Assembly: GCF_001854805.1 (NCBI RefSeq)
Contig: NZ_MBLO01000004.1
Coordinates: forward strand, 1 to 64,000
Reading direction: 5' to 3'
DNA: 64,000 bases
Source of the DNA: Pseudofrankia coriaricola
GTDB taxonomy: Bacteria > Actinomycetota > Actinomycetes > Frankiales > Frankiaceae
Numbering within the stretch: position 1 is the first letter of the stretch; each line of letters starts with the position of its first letter. The translations under genes were made by a program, and so were the position numbers. The notes beneath the pieces were generated by a model. The model did no database searches, was not told where the DNA came from, and saw only the letters and a list, made by a program, of their open reading frames with translations. Below, piece by piece: positions 55,802-64,000 of the stretch.

Positions 55802-56848
55802 ATGTGCGATGACGACGCGTCGGGTGTGCTTGCCGCCGCTCCACGGCCCGTGACCGGTACGGCTGTCGACCCGGTGTCGTTGGCGCCGGTGGACGAGGTC
55901 GTCATCACCACGCTGATGGACAACACCTTCGACGGGCTGCTGGCGGGGGACGATCGGGTGCGGCGGCCCCCGCGGGGTGCCGGGCTGGTCGAAGCTCCCC
56001 AGTTCGAGGATGGGCTGACGACGGCGGGCCTGCGGGCCGAGCACGGCTTCTCGGCACTGGTCCGGGTCCGTCGCGGCGAGACGGTCACCACCCTGCTGTT
56101 CGACACCGGTGTGTCGCCTGACGGGATGGTGAGCAACGCCGAGCGGCTCGGCATCGATCTCGGCGAGGTTCAGGGCGTCGTGCTCAGCCACGGCCACTTC
56201 GACCACGCGGGCGGCCTGGCCGGCCTGGCCGGCCGCCGTGGGGTCCGTGGCCTGCCGATGACGGTGCACCCGCTGGTCTGGACGCGTCGGCGGCTGGCAC
56301 CCCCCGGGCTCGACCCGTCCGCGCTGCCGACGCTGAGCAGGCGTGCGTGCGAGTCGGAGGGGTTCGAAGTGATCGAGCGGCGGTCTCCGTCGCTGCTGGT
56401 CGACGGCAGCGTGCTGATCACTGGCGAGATCGACCGCACGACCGACTTCGAACGCGGAATGCCGCCCGCGCATCAGGCCTGGGACGGCGCCGGCTGGCGC
56501 CATGATCCCCTCGTGCTCGACGACCAGGCGCTTGTCGTGCATGTCCGAGGCAGGGGCCTGGTGGTGCTGACCGGGTGCGGGCACGCGGGCGTGGTCAACA
56601 TCGTGCGGCACGCGCTGCGGCTGACAGGTGTCGAACGGCTGCATGCGCTGATCGGCGGCCTGCACCTGAGCGGGCCCGCTTTCGAGCCGGTCATCGCGCC
56701 GACGGTCAGCGCACTGACCGATATGGCGCCCGACCTTGTCGCCAGCGCGCACTGCAGCGGCTGGCGCGCCCAGCATGCGCTGGCCACGGCGCTCCCGGGG
56801 GCCTGGGTACCCAGCAGTTCGGGCACGTCGTTCCGGCTCGCCGCCTGA
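55802..56848 (+). CDS. Metallo-beta-lactamase-fold hydrolase
   Basis: The 348-residue protein has the MBL metal site HGHFDHAGG near residue 131, a second ligand in VVLTGCGHAGVVN, and HALIGGLHLSG, resembling the archaeal and bacterial dihydropterin-phosphate-synthase-like MBL subgroup. It starts 9 nt after the MarR gene, so it may share the operon. Substrate unknown. Confidence 0.9.
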   Translation: MCDDDASGVLAAAPRPVTGTAVDPVSLAPVDEVVITTLMDNTFDGLLAGDDRVRRPPRGAGLVEAPQFEDGLTTAGLRAEHGFSALVRVRRGETVTTLLFDTGVSPDGMVSNAERLGIDLGEVQGVVLSHGHFDHAGGLAGLAGRRGVRGLPMTVHPLVWTRRRLAPPGLDPSALPTLSRRACESEGFEVIERRSPSLLVDGSVLITGEIDRTTDFERGMPPAHQAWDGAGWRHDPLVLDDQALVVHVRGRGLVVLTGCGHAGVVNIVRHALRLTGVERLHALIGGLHLSGPAFEPVIAPTVSALTDMAPDLVASAHCSGWRAQHALATALPGAWVPSSSGTSFRLAA

Positions 56849-56934
56849 TCGCCCGCCGAGGTCGTCCGCCACGGCCCGGCCCTGACGGGACCAACGCGCG
56901 CGCCGCGGCGGCCTCTCCCGCCGACGCGGGACGT

Positions 56935-56963
56935 TTCGAAGCCGAGATCTGGCACCGTGGAAG
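56935..56963 (+). repeat. Dispersed repeat, diverged copy 4
   Basis: TTCGAAGCCGAGATCTGGCA followed by CCGTGGAAG matches about 24 of 29 positions of the 12121/18076 repeat core (CGAAACCGAGTTCTGGCACGG). It lies between the MBL and haemoglobin genes. Confidence 0.5.
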
Positions 56964-57000
56964 CCTGGGCGGCGCGTCGCCCTAGCCTCAGGAGGTCATC

Positions 57001-57450
57001 GTGAGTTCCTCGCTCTACGACGATGTAGGCGGCCTTGATGGCCTGCGGCGCCTGTCCGCGGCGTTCTACGACCGTGTGCTCGCAGACGAACTGCTCGCCC
57101 CCGTGTTCACGCACTTCACGCCGACCCACCTCGATCATGTGGCCGTGTGGCTGGCAGAGATATTCGGTGGGCCAGCGGATTTCTCGGCCCGCCTCGGCGG
57201 GCATCAGGCGCTGCTACGGAGCCACCTCGGGCTCGGGATCCGCGACGAGCATCGGCGACGCTGGCTGGAGCTGATGGCGGACGCGATCGGCGAGGTGCTG
57301 CCCGGCCAGCCGGAGCTCGCCGTGGCGCTCATGGAGTACTTCGACTGGGGCACCGCCATCGCTCAGGACGTCTCTCAGAACCCCGTCGGCACTGATCTGG
57401 GCGAGCCCGGCCCCACCCCTCGATGGGGACACCAGGGTCTCGTCCACTAA
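57001..57450 (+). CDS. Truncated haemoglobin, group II-like
   Basis: The 149-residue haem protein has LYDDVGGLDGLRRLSAAFYD, a VWLAEIFGGPADFSARLGGH segment, and the proximal-His region LLRSHLGLGIRDEHRRRWLE, all typical of group II (GlbO-type) 2/2 globins that bind oxygen or NO. The GTG at 57001 follows CAGGAGG by 7 nt. Residues after ~125 are a non-globin tail. It probably serves O2/NO handling; the neighbouring genes do not clarify this. Confidence 0.92.
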   Translation: MSSSLYDDVGGLDGLRRLSAAFYDRVLADELLAPVFTHFTPTHLDHVAVWLAEIFGGPADFSARLGGHQALLRSHLGLGIRDEHRRRWLELMADAIGEVLPGQPELAVALMEYFDWGTAIAQDVSQNPVGTDLGEPGPTPRWGHQGLVH

Positions 57451-57480
57451 GAAGTGGGACCAGTACTCGATCTTGAAGCC
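57451..57480 (-). repeat. Dispersed repeat, weak copy 5
   Basis: On the minus strand CTTCAAGATCGAGTACTGG resembles the repeat core CCGAAATCGAGTTCTGG. It lies one base past the globin stop. Confidence 0.35.
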
Positions 57481-58150
57481 GCTTCTCGGCGCGGGAGCGT
57501 TCCCGGCGCTACTTCGGCGTGGAGCGTGAAGTAGGCGAAGAAGGCCGGCGGGACCGCCGCGGTGCCCTCCTGCGCCGCGGTGGACAGGAAGCTCGCCATA
57601 CGGGATCTTCGTGCACCCGGCGGAGAGCGCCATCCGTCAGCACCTCGACGCTCCCAGACGAACGGCGGCGTGGCGGGCACCAGGTCCGGGATCGTCTCCG
57701 TATCACCGCGACCGTCCTGGCGACACCTCCTCGTTTGGCGCTCCGTCGATCCTCGATGATCGAAATCTGATTCGAGGCGTCGAAGGTGTCATCGCTCAGC
57801 TCTGGCGGTGGCGGACACAGCCTGTTCAACTGGGCCTGCGAACCGGACCTCGGGGACCCCGGAGCGGGCAGGATCGTCACCTGGATCGCCGGCTCCCAAG
57901 ACGACGGCCAGACCCTCCAGGGCGAGGTGCGGCGCTATGACTTTGTCGGCGATGCGCTGGTCGTGACCTACCAGGAGCCGTTCTCGATCAGGACCGACGA
58001 CCCGATTCCAGGCATTCCGGCCCGGCCCGGTTGTGGCTCGATCCTTCGATAGCCCGACGGCTGGCCGGAAGGGATCATCCGTGCGCGCGTCGGGTCATGC
58101 GGCCCGTCGTGCAGACGCGGCCGACGCGCCTGGTCGGTCCTGACCGTGGA
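57481..58150. other. 670-bp stretch with an unassigned ORF
   Basis: A plus frame 57786-58052 (GTG start) reads FNWACEPDLGDPGAGRIVTW, QTLQGEVRRYDFVGDALVVT and YQEPFSIRTDDPIPGIP, which looks coding. It has no clear Shine-Dalgarno and no recognised family. The minus strand near 57500-57600 (MASFLSTAAQEGTAAVPPAF) is also coding-like. Both may be remnants. Confidence 0.35.
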
Positions 58151-58172
58151 CTAACGTTGACGTCAGTGTTAG
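58151..58172. promoter_or_regulatory. Palindromic operator/promoter of the second amidohydrolase
   Basis: CTAACGTTGACGTCAGTGTTAG is a 22-nt dyad (18 of 22 positions symmetric) centred on the perfect TGACGTCA. It overlaps a TTGACG -35-like box, 140 nt upstream of the amidohydrolase gene. The TetR remnant behind that gene is a candidate former ligand of this site. Confidence 0.75.
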
Positions 58173-58311
58173 AAGATGTTAGGAACGATCTGTGTCTGGC
58201 GTCACGCTCCAGGGCTGATGCTCGTCGGCTCCCAGGCAGGCGTGATCGCGAGCTGTCGCGCGGCCGCCCAGCGGCGTCCGTCGGACGGCCCACCGGCGAC
58301 CGGAGGTAGTC

Positions 58312-59520
58312 ATGCCCAAAACCCCTGTCGGCTTTCCCGTCTTTGACGCGGACAACCACATGTACGAGACGGCGGACGCCTTCACGAGATTTCTTCCCAA
58401 GGAATATGACGGCCTGATCAAGTACGTCCAGGTCAACGGGCGCGACAAGATCGCCGTTCGCGGCGTGATCTCCGAGTACATCCCGAACCCGACCTTCAAC
58501 GTCGTCGCTCGGCCGGGAGCCTGGGAGGAGTTCTTCAAGCACGGCAACCCGGACGGGAAGTCGACCCGGGAGCTGATGGGCGCCCCGATTCGCTCGCCCG
58601 AGGCGTTTTTCGCGCCGGAGCCGCGGCTGGCCCTCATGAACGAGCTGGGAATTGACCGGGCGCTCATGTGGCCGACGCTCGCCAGCCTCCTGGAAGACCG
58701 ACTGCGCATGGATCCGAAGGCCACCCACGCGGTCGTCCACGCGCTGAACCAATGGATGCACGAGCAGTGGAGCTTCAACTACCAGGACCGTATCTTCGCC
58801 ACGCCGGTGATCACGCTGCCGATCGTGAGCGAGGCCATCAAGGAACTGGAGTGGGTGCTCGAGCGTGGAGCGAAGATCATCCTGATCCGGCCGGCGCCGG
58901 TGCCCGGCTACGAAGGCTTCCGGTCGTTCGCGCTGCCGGAGTTCGACCCGTTCTGGGAGAAGGTGGTCGAGGCGAACATCACCGTCGGCCTGCACTCCTC
59001 CGATGACGGCCTGACCCGCTACTACAACATGTGGGAGGGGCGGGCCGATGGTGAGCATCTTCCCTTCGCCACGCCGTCGGCCTTCATCGAGATCATGCAC
59101 ACCCAGGGCCGGGGCATCTTCGACACGGTGGCCTCGCTGATCGGGCACGGGCTCCTCTCCCGTTTCCCGCGGCTGCGCATCCTGCCGGTCGAGAACGGCT
59201 CCGGCTGGGTGCGGCCCTTCGTGGAGGCCGCTGGCACCGCATACGCGCACAACCCGAGGCGGTTCGACGAGGACCCACTTCAGGTGTTCAAGCGCAACAT
59301 CTGGATCCACCCGTTCCACGAGGAGGACCCGCGCGGCCTCATCAAGGTCGTGGGCGTCGACCGGGTCGTGTTCGGGTCCGACTACCCGCACGCGGAGGGA
59401 CTCTCCGACCCGGTCTCCTACGTCGATGAGCTCGAGGGCCTGTCCGCCGAGGACATCGCCCGCGTCATGGGCGGCAACCTGGCCGAGGCCATGGATCTGC
59501 CCTTCGCGGCCGCGGCCTGA
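58312..59520 (+). CDS. Second amidohydrolase-superfamily hydrolase
   Basis: The 402-residue paralogue of the 46.1-kb gene has the same landmarks: VFDADNHMYETADAFTRFLP near the N-terminus, ITVGLHSSDDG with the mid-barrel His, and VVFGSDYPHAEGLSDPVSYV with the catalytic Asp. The N-terminal motif reads DADNHMYE rather than DADHHYYE. GGAGG lies 6 nt before the ATG. A strong operator upstream and a TetR-type fragment downstream suggest inducible catabolism. Substrate unknown. Confidence 0.9.
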   Translation: MPKTPVGFPVFDADNHMYETADAFTRFLPKEYDGLIKYVQVNGRDKIAVRGVISEYIPNPTFNVVARPGAWEEFFKHGNPDGKSTRELMGAPIRSPEAFFAPEPRLALMNELGIDRALMWPTLASLLEDRLRMDPKATHAVVHALNQWMHEQWSFNYQDRIFATPVITLPIVSEAIKELEWVLERGAKIILIRPAPVPGYEGFRSFALPEFDPFWEKVVEANITVGLHSSDDGLTRYYNMWEGRADGEHLPFATPSAFIEIMHTQGRGIFDTVASLIGHGLLSRFPRLRILPVENGSGWVRPFVEAAGTAYAHNPRRFDEDPLQVFKRNIWIHPFHEEDPRGLIKVVGVDRVVFGSDYPHAEGLSDPVSYVDELEGLSAEDIARVMGGNLAEAMDLPFAAAA

Positions 59521-59521
59521 G

Positions 59522-60040
59522 CGGAGGCCCGGCCGGGAGTCCGGGCGAAATGGCCTCGGCACCCGGATCGACGACGTCGTCGAGATCGCAGGCCTCTCCC
59601 ACGGCCTCTTCTACCGATACTTCGCCAACAAGGCCGACCTCGCGCGAGTTCTCGTGCTGACAGCGATGGCGCCGCTGTCCCGTACGCTCGCCGCGATCCC
59701 TGCGCCACCCGAGCCAGGGTCCGGGAAAGCCTGGTCGACGGCCAACCTGCGGGCATGGCTGCGCACCTACAACGAGATGCACGCCTCCGAGGCCGGGATC
59801 ATCCGGATCTGGGCCGACGCGACGCGCCGCGAAGCCACGCTCGGGACCGACGCGGCCGCTGCCCTCGACTGGGGCCGGCGCCAGATCGTGCACTTCCTGG
59901 AACCTCGCGGTTTCGGCGACGTCGACATCGAGGCGATCGTGGCGATGGCCTTACTAGACGTGTTCGGCGGCGGAGACCGACCGGCGGAAACGATCGAGGC
60001 CGCGGTCCGCGTGATCGAGCGCGGCCTGCTCGGCAGATAG
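59522..60040 (+). pseudogene. TetR-family regulator missing its first ~25 codons
   Basis: Directly after the amidohydrolase stop the frame reads GRNGLGTRIDDVVEIAGLSH then GLFYRYFANKADL, a full TetR recognition helix. The preceding first helix and any start codon with a Shine-Dalgarno are missing. The ligand domain continues intact to ERGLLGR. In-frame starts exist only inside the amidohydrolase gene (59426) or after the HTH. Most likely a deletion fused the two genes' ends. Confidence 0.72.
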
Positions 60041-60301
60041 CGCGGGCCGCTCGGCAGATGACGAAGTGCTACCGCCGCACCTGCCGGCCAGCCGGGCGTG
60101 GCCGTCCACCGCCAGCCAGGGAACGCGGTGCCCCCGTCGCTGACGATCTGGATCGCCGCCCCGCTGAGGTCGAGGAGAACGCCTCCGGTCGCCGGCGCGA
60201 CCTACCTCGGCCTCACCTTCCTGGTCGCCTCGCTCCTGATCGCGCTGATCGCCGCCGGCCAGGTCAGCGGCCAGCCGTCCACGCGCCGGTGGGAGTGGGA
60301 C
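60041..60301. other. No assigned gene
   Basis: A plus frame contains one hydrophobic helix (TYLGLTFLVASLLIALIAAG) but no Shine-Dalgarno or family, and it runs antisense into the Erm gene. It may be a remnant. Confidence 0.3.
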
Positions 60302-61078
60302 TCACCGGAGCCGATAGGCGTCCACCCAGGCGCCGAGGTCCAGGTCGCGTGGCAGATGACCGTCACCGATTCCGTGCGCGCGGCGCCATGTCGCGAGCGC
60401 GTTGCCCGACAGGCCCCGCGTACGGAGGATGTTGACGATCCCCCGCCCCCGCCCATGGAAGACCTCGGCCGCGAAGGTCTGGTAGGCGGCGCGCTCCGCC
60501 GGCGGGACCAGTGGAGCGGGGCGGCGGTCGACGACCAGGAGCCCACCGTCGACCGAGGGGCGCGGGTTGAAGGACGTCGAGGGGACCCTGCGGTCGAGCG
60601 TGAACTCGTACCAGGGCCACCACTGGGCGGTGAGCAGCGTGGCACCCCCGACACCGGCCCGCTTGCGGGCGACCTCCCACTGGAGCAGGAGCACTGCCCG
60701 GCGCCAGCCGTTCAGGGTGAGCAGCCGGCGCAGGACCGGTGTGGTGATGTGGAACGGAACGTTGCAGACGAGGTCGTACGGTCCCCGCGGCGGGGCATGG
60801 CGCAGGATGTCGCCCTGGCTGACCACGACGTGCGGCGCGACGGCGCGACGCAGACGGGCGACCGAGCGCGGGTCGACCTCGATCGCCTCCACCGGCCGGC
60901 CCAGGCGGGCGAGCGAGCGGGTGACGGCGCCGCGTCCGGCGGCCCACTCGACGATCGGCATTGGTGCCTCGCCAATCAACTCGACGATGCGGGCGATCAC
61001 TCGCCTGTCGGTGAGGTGGTTCTGACCAAGCTCATGCGGTCCGGGGTAGGCACCGTAGCCGGGATGGACACGGGACAT
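60302..61078 (-). CDS. Erm-type 23S rRNA adenine-N6 methyltransferase
   Basis: The 258-residue enzyme matches Erm/KsgA-class rRNA methylases: ELGQNHLTDRRVIARIVELI, the SAM loop IVEWAAGRGAVTRSLARLG, IEVDPRSVARL, and the catalytic motif CNVPFHITTPVLRRLL (NVPF replacing NIPY). Erm methylation of the adenine corresponding to A2058 confers resistance to macrolides, lincosamides and streptogramin B. Chromosomal copies are usual in antibiotic-making actinomycetes. ATG 61078 is used; no attenuator leader peptide is obvious. Confidence 0.92.
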   Translation of the reverse strand: MSRVHPGYGAYPGPHELGQNHLTDRRVIARIVELIGEAPMPIVEWAAGRGAVTRSLARLGRPVEAIEVDPRSVARLRRAVAPHVVVSQGDILRHAPPRGPYDLVCNVPFHITTPVLRRLLTLNGWRRAVLLLQWEVARKRAGVGGATLLTAQWWPWYEFTLDRRVPSTSFNPRPSVDGGLLVVDRRPAPLVPPAERAAYQTFAAEVFHGRGRGIVNILRTRGLSGNALATWRRAHGIGDGHLPRDLDLGAWVDAYRLR

Positions 61079-61369
61079 GTACTGCTCCCTCGGTCGTCTG
61101 TCGACGCCGGGCAGCACGAAGCGCCGCCCGGCCCTGAACAGGGCCGACGGCGCAGAACGACCGAGTGGTTGGCTGAGTACCGTTCCGCGCCGTCAGCGGG
61201 CGGAACGCAGCCGAATCGCGGCACACATGATGGGCAGCAGGGTACGGCCAGGCAGCTGGTCCGACCAGCCAATTTCGAGCCGGCGGCGCCTGGCCGCGCT
61301 GGCGGTCGGCAACATGCTGCTGGCCGCCCGGTGATGGGCGGTGAGGCCGGTCCGGTACTGACCACCGGA

Positions 61370-61508
61370 TCAGCCGGCGACGGGCGGCACGCTCTGCTCG
61401 AAGCTGAACACGTTCTCCGGGTCGTGTGTGGCCTTCGCCTGGCGCAGCCGCTCGCGGTAGCAGCCGTAGTACTCGCGCTCCCAGTCCGACGCGGCGGCGT
61501 TGGGGGGC
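61370..61508 (-). pseudogene. C-terminal stub of a berberine-bridge-type FAD oxidoreductase
   Basis: About 45 codons read DWEREYYGCYRERLRQAKAT then HDPENVFSFEQSVPP, the family's C-terminal BBE motif (DPxNVFxxxQSIPP). The frame has no start; the preceding DNA is the 3' end of the large secreted protein gene. Only this tail survives. Confidence 0.75.
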
Positions 61509-63800
61509 TCAGCAGAGCGGGACCTTCGTGTCGACGAAGACGTTGTTGTGCGGGCCGGACGTCGCGCCGTTGTTGTAGAAGTTGTCGGCCGGCGCGTACC
61601 GGCCGGCCGCCACCCCGGACACGACCAGGTAGAACCAGGTGTTCCCGTCCTCCACCGCGTCGCCGGTCGTCCGACAGCGGACCTGCACCGCCACGTTCAC
61701 CCCGATCCTGGGCGTGTTCGGGCCGACGAAATGCACGGTGGCGAAGGTGGGCGAGCCGGTGTTGCCGGTGACCTCGGTATGGGTCGCCGGCGGCGGGGAC
61801 GTCGTCGGCGGACGTGTCGTGGGCGGCGGAGCTGTCGTCGTCCGAGGTGTCGTGGGCGGCGGGGGCGTCGGCGTCGGAGTTGGCGGCGGCTGCGTCGTTG
61901 GGGGAGCCGGTTGGGTCGTCGTTGGGGGAGGCGGTGGGGTGGTCGTCGGGGAAACCGGGGATGGCTGCGTCGGGGGCCCGTTCACGGTTACCCGGACCGG
62001 GGTGCTCTGCGCCGAGTTGCCGGCCGCGTCGGTGACGCGGACCGTGACGAGCCAGGTGCCCGGCGTGTCGAACGTCAGGTCCACCACCGCGGACGCCTGG
62101 TCGCCGGTCGTCTGGGTGACCGAACCGCCGGGACCCGCCATGAAGTTGTAGCTGACGATCGGCACCGCCGGGTCCGCCGCGGACGAACCGCTGGCGTCGA
62201 GCCGCACGGGAAGCGGCGCGAGCCCGCTGGCCTGCGACACGTTCAGTCGGGCCGTGGGCGGGTTCGCCCGCGGCGGGACTGTCGCCGGCGCCGACGGCGT
62301 GACGACCGGCGCGCTGGGCGACGGCGTGGCGGTGGCCGGCCGCGGGACGACCGGCGGCCCGGTGGGCGCGGCGGAGGTCGTCTGCGCCGGCCGCGGCGGG
62401 CGCGGCGCCTCGGGCGAGGGTCGCCGCCCAGGCGGCCGGGTGACCGGGGGGACGACCGGCGGCTGGCTCGGCGCGGCCGCGGGCGGCGAGAACGGGGGAG
62501 CCTTTGGGGGCGAGGGCCGGGCCGTGGCGGGTGGGGACGTCGCCGGCTCGGTCGGGGACGGCGGCGGTGTCGACGACGTGGGCGGGGGCGGCGGGACGTC
62601 GGCGGGCTCGTCGTCGGCGCCGGTTGGTGTCGGGCCGTACTTCTCGACCGTCGTGACCGTGCCGCTGGGCTGGATAACCCCGGCGATGCTGCCGGCGGGG
62701 TCGTTGAAGAACACCACCGATCCGGCGCGCTGCAGTTCGAACGGCTTGTCGGGCGTGACCGGCACGTTCGCCGTGGCCTTCACCTTCCGCCCGGCCAGGT
62801 CGACGACTATCACCCGGCTGGTCGTGAGGTCCGGGACGAACACCAGGCCGGCGGCCTCCACAGGCTGTCCCAGCCGGTGCCCGGCGACGTCAAGGTCGAT
62901 CACGTCGTCGCAGGTCCGGGTCGAGAGATCGCTGAGCATCAGCAGCCCACTGCGCTGGCTGACCAGGAAGATCCAGCGGGCCGCGTCCGCGCGCAGTTGC
63001 CCCGGCGGCGGCGCCGGGCCCGCACCGGCCACCACGACCGAGCCGTCCTTGGTGGCGTCGACGCACACCCCTGGCCCGGTGACGCCGTCCGCCTCGATCG
63101 GGCGGGCCCGCCCGGCCGCCAGGTCCACGGCCACCGGCCGCCCGGACACGGAGATCAGCCTGGTCCACTGCGGGTCGACGGCCCCGACCCGGGCCTGCCG
63201 CCCGTCGCCGTCCACCCGCAGGAGGTCGCCCGTCGCCGCGTCGACGATCCACAGCCGGCCCGCGCCGTCGGCGAGAACCGCGCCGTCGCGGATCGTGGCG
63301 TGGACGGCGACGGTCGCGCGGACCCGCAACGTCCGAGGGTCGACGACGAAGACGACCCCCCGCGACGGGCTGACGGCGAACAGCGCGCCCGGCGCGGGGA
63401 ACAGCGTCAACGGCTCACCGCGGCCCGAGAACGGGCTCGTCGGCAGGTTCACCCGGTAGGTCGTGCCATCGATCCGCAGCACCGTCCCGTCAGCCGACGA
63501 GACAAACGCGTCCGTGCCCTCCTGGGTGCCCACCGACCCGTTCCCGCCGATGTCGACCCGGGTGACGATCTGCCCGGACGTCCCGTCGACCAGCACCGCC
63601 TCCCCGACGGTCGACGACACCAGCCACGCCGACGCGTCGTCGAGGTCGACCGCCCGCCGTGGGACCTCCTCCGGCCGCGCGAGCGCGAGCGCGAGCCCGG
63701 CGACCGCGCCGGCGAGCACCAATGCCAGGAGGACTCGTGGCAACCAGACAAGCCACGGCCGGGGGATCGCTCGCTGCCGCGCGAGGACGTGATCATTCAC
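61509..63800 (-). CDS. Large exported beta-propeller/Pro-rich/PKD protein
   Basis: The 763-residue protein has a cytoplasmic N-terminus, one transmembrane helix (LVWLPRVLLALVLAGAVAGL, ~17-40), and a beta-propeller-like domain of repeated VVDxxTxxxxR blades (~50-390, for example FVVDPRTLRVRATVAV). A long Pro/Ala/Ser/Thr linker (~395-525), a PKD domain (LDASGSSAADPAVPIVSYNF, VDLTFDTPGTWLVTVRVTDA), a second Pro/Thr linker and a Cys-ended C-terminal domain (AVQVRCRTTGDAVEDGNTWF) follow. It is probably anchored and displayed through the cell wall. It starts by GTG overlapping an upstream gene by 8 nt. No enzymatic motif seen. Confidence 0.78.
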   Translation of the reverse strand: MNDHVLARQRAIPRPWLVWLPRVLLALVLAGAVAGLALALARPEEVPRRAVDLDDASAWLVSSTVGEAVLVDGTSGQIVTRVDIGGNGSVGTQEGTDAFVSSADGTVLRIDGTTYRVNLPTSPFSGRGEPLTLFPAPGALFAVSPSRGVVFVVDPRTLRVRATVAVHATIRDGAVLADGAGRLWIVDAATGDLLRVDGDGRQARVGAVDPQWTRLISVSGRPVAVDLAAGRARPIEADGVTGPGVCVDATKDGSVVVAGAGPAPPPGQLRADAARWIFLVSQRSGLLMLSDLSTRTCDDVIDLDVAGHRLGQPVEAAGLVFVPDLTTSRVIVVDLAGRKVKATANVPVTPDKPFELQRAGSVVFFNDPAGSIAGVIQPSGTVTTVEKYGPTPTGADDEPADVPPPPPTSSTPPPSPTEPATSPPATARPSPPKAPPFSPPAAAPSQPPVVPPVTRPPGRRPSPEAPRPPRPAQTTSAAPTGPPVVPRPATATPSPSAPVVTPSAPATVPPRANPPTARLNVSQASGLAPLPVRLDASGSSAADPAVPIVSYNFMAGPGGSVTQTTGDQASAVVDLTFDTPGTWLVTVRVTDAAGNSAQSTPVRVTVNGPPTQPSPVSPTTTPPPPPTTTQPAPPTTQPPPTPTPTPPPPTTPRTTTAPPPTTRPPTTSPPPATHTEVTGNTGSPTFATVHFVGPNTPRIGVNVAVQVRCRTTGDAVEDGNTWFYLVVSGVAAGRYAPADNFYNNGATSGPHNNVFVDTKVPLC

Positions 63801-64000
63801 CGTGCACCACCGTCGTGTCAGCGAGTGTCGTCGTCGTGCCGGCGTGGGCCATCGTGCGCCGCTGCTGGCCGTGTACCTGGACCCAGTGCTGGAGAAAGTC
63901 CGACGGGCTCGCGGGTACCGGCGGGACGGCGGCGGGTGTCACCGCCGGCCCGGTCGGCGGCGCCACGGCCGCGGCCTCGGCGTCGGCGCCCGCCGCCGGG
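63793..64000 (-). CDS. 3' end of an unknown gene, continues beyond the window
   Basis: The visible C-terminal ~68 residues are Ala/Pro-rich, then PASPSDFLQHWVQVHGQQRR and TLADTTVVHGE. The stop overlaps the GTG of the beta-propeller gene by 8 nt, indicating a translationally coupled operon. Too little is present to name it. Confidence 0.6.
   Translation of the reverse strand, partial: PAAGADAEAAAVAPPTGPAVTPAAVPPVPASPSDFLQHWVQVHGQQRRTMAHAGTTTTLADTTVVHGE

Noticed and set aside
61800-62640. Repetitive stretch that could look like a CRISPR or satellite array
   Set aside because: Units are irregular and correspond to Pro/Thr/Ser-rich linkers of the secreted protein; there are no uniform repeats with unique spacers.

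Overview
The window is very GC-rich DNA with strongly GC3-biased genes. SARP/BTAD regulators, a GTP-dependent PEP carboxykinase, ergothioneine genes, a DUF574 methyltransferase, an ECF sigma/anti-sigma pair and acyl-CoA-type catabolic genes together indicate a soil or plant-associated filamentous actinomycete. Frankiaceae is my best guess, but the genus is inference. I saw no rRNA or tRNA genes and no CRISPR array.

Layout. 0-10 kb is a central-carbon block: phosphoketolase, a universal stress protein, a quinone-oxidoreductase-type dehydrogenase, GTP-PEPCK and an AspT-type exchanger. It ends with a decayed second phosphoketolase behind a helicase-associated-domain ORF. 10.7-15 kb holds a NERD-domain membrane protein and the ergothioneine pair egtA-egtD, with no egtB or egtC beside them. 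15-19 kb is a scar zone of gene fragments: anti-sigma, transposase C-terminus, MmyB-type regulator and MFS transporter, with one intact DUF574 methyltransferase. 19-29 kb holds membrane proteins, divergent TetR/aldo-keto reductase, a solitary TnpB element, divergent MarR-type regulators with operators, a SnoaL-like protein, and a NarL-type sensor kinase/response regulator pair.

29-35 kb: a ferredoxin-reductase/fatty-acid-desaturase operon, more fragments, and a translationally coupled serA/FAD-dehydrogenase pair best read as D-2-hydroxyglutarate dehydrogenase. 35-42 kb: a minus-strand signalling operon of a SARP regulator fused to a receiver domain, a hybrid histidine kinase with HPt, and an NCS1 permease with a cytoplasmic C-terminal zinc finger. 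42-46 kb: DUF1905, a 53-residue membrane peptide, the DUF2089/membrane/SHOCT-like trio, and fragments. 46-49 kb: an amidohydrolase followed by a DUF35 protein and a thiolase-fold protein lacking the thiolase cysteine, suggesting a side-chain-cleaving aldolase complex. 49-53 kb: an operon encoding an ECF sigma factor, an anti-sigma fused to a membrane domain, two permeases and an ABC ATPase. 53-64 kb: truncated SDR, SRPBCC/MarR pair with a strong operator, MBL hydrolase, truncated haemoglobin, a second amidohydrolase with an operator and a decapitated TetR gene, an Erm-type rRNA methylase, and a large secreted beta-propeller/Pro-rich/PKD protein.

Two themes stand out. One is a run of places where gene 3' halves survive but 5' halves are gone, several of them with two such remnants back to back, as if whole divergent promoter regions had been deleted. 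The other is compact, translationally coupled operons with unusual fusions, of which the SARP-receiver/hybrid kinase/zinc-finger permease is the most promising candidate for an undescribed system.
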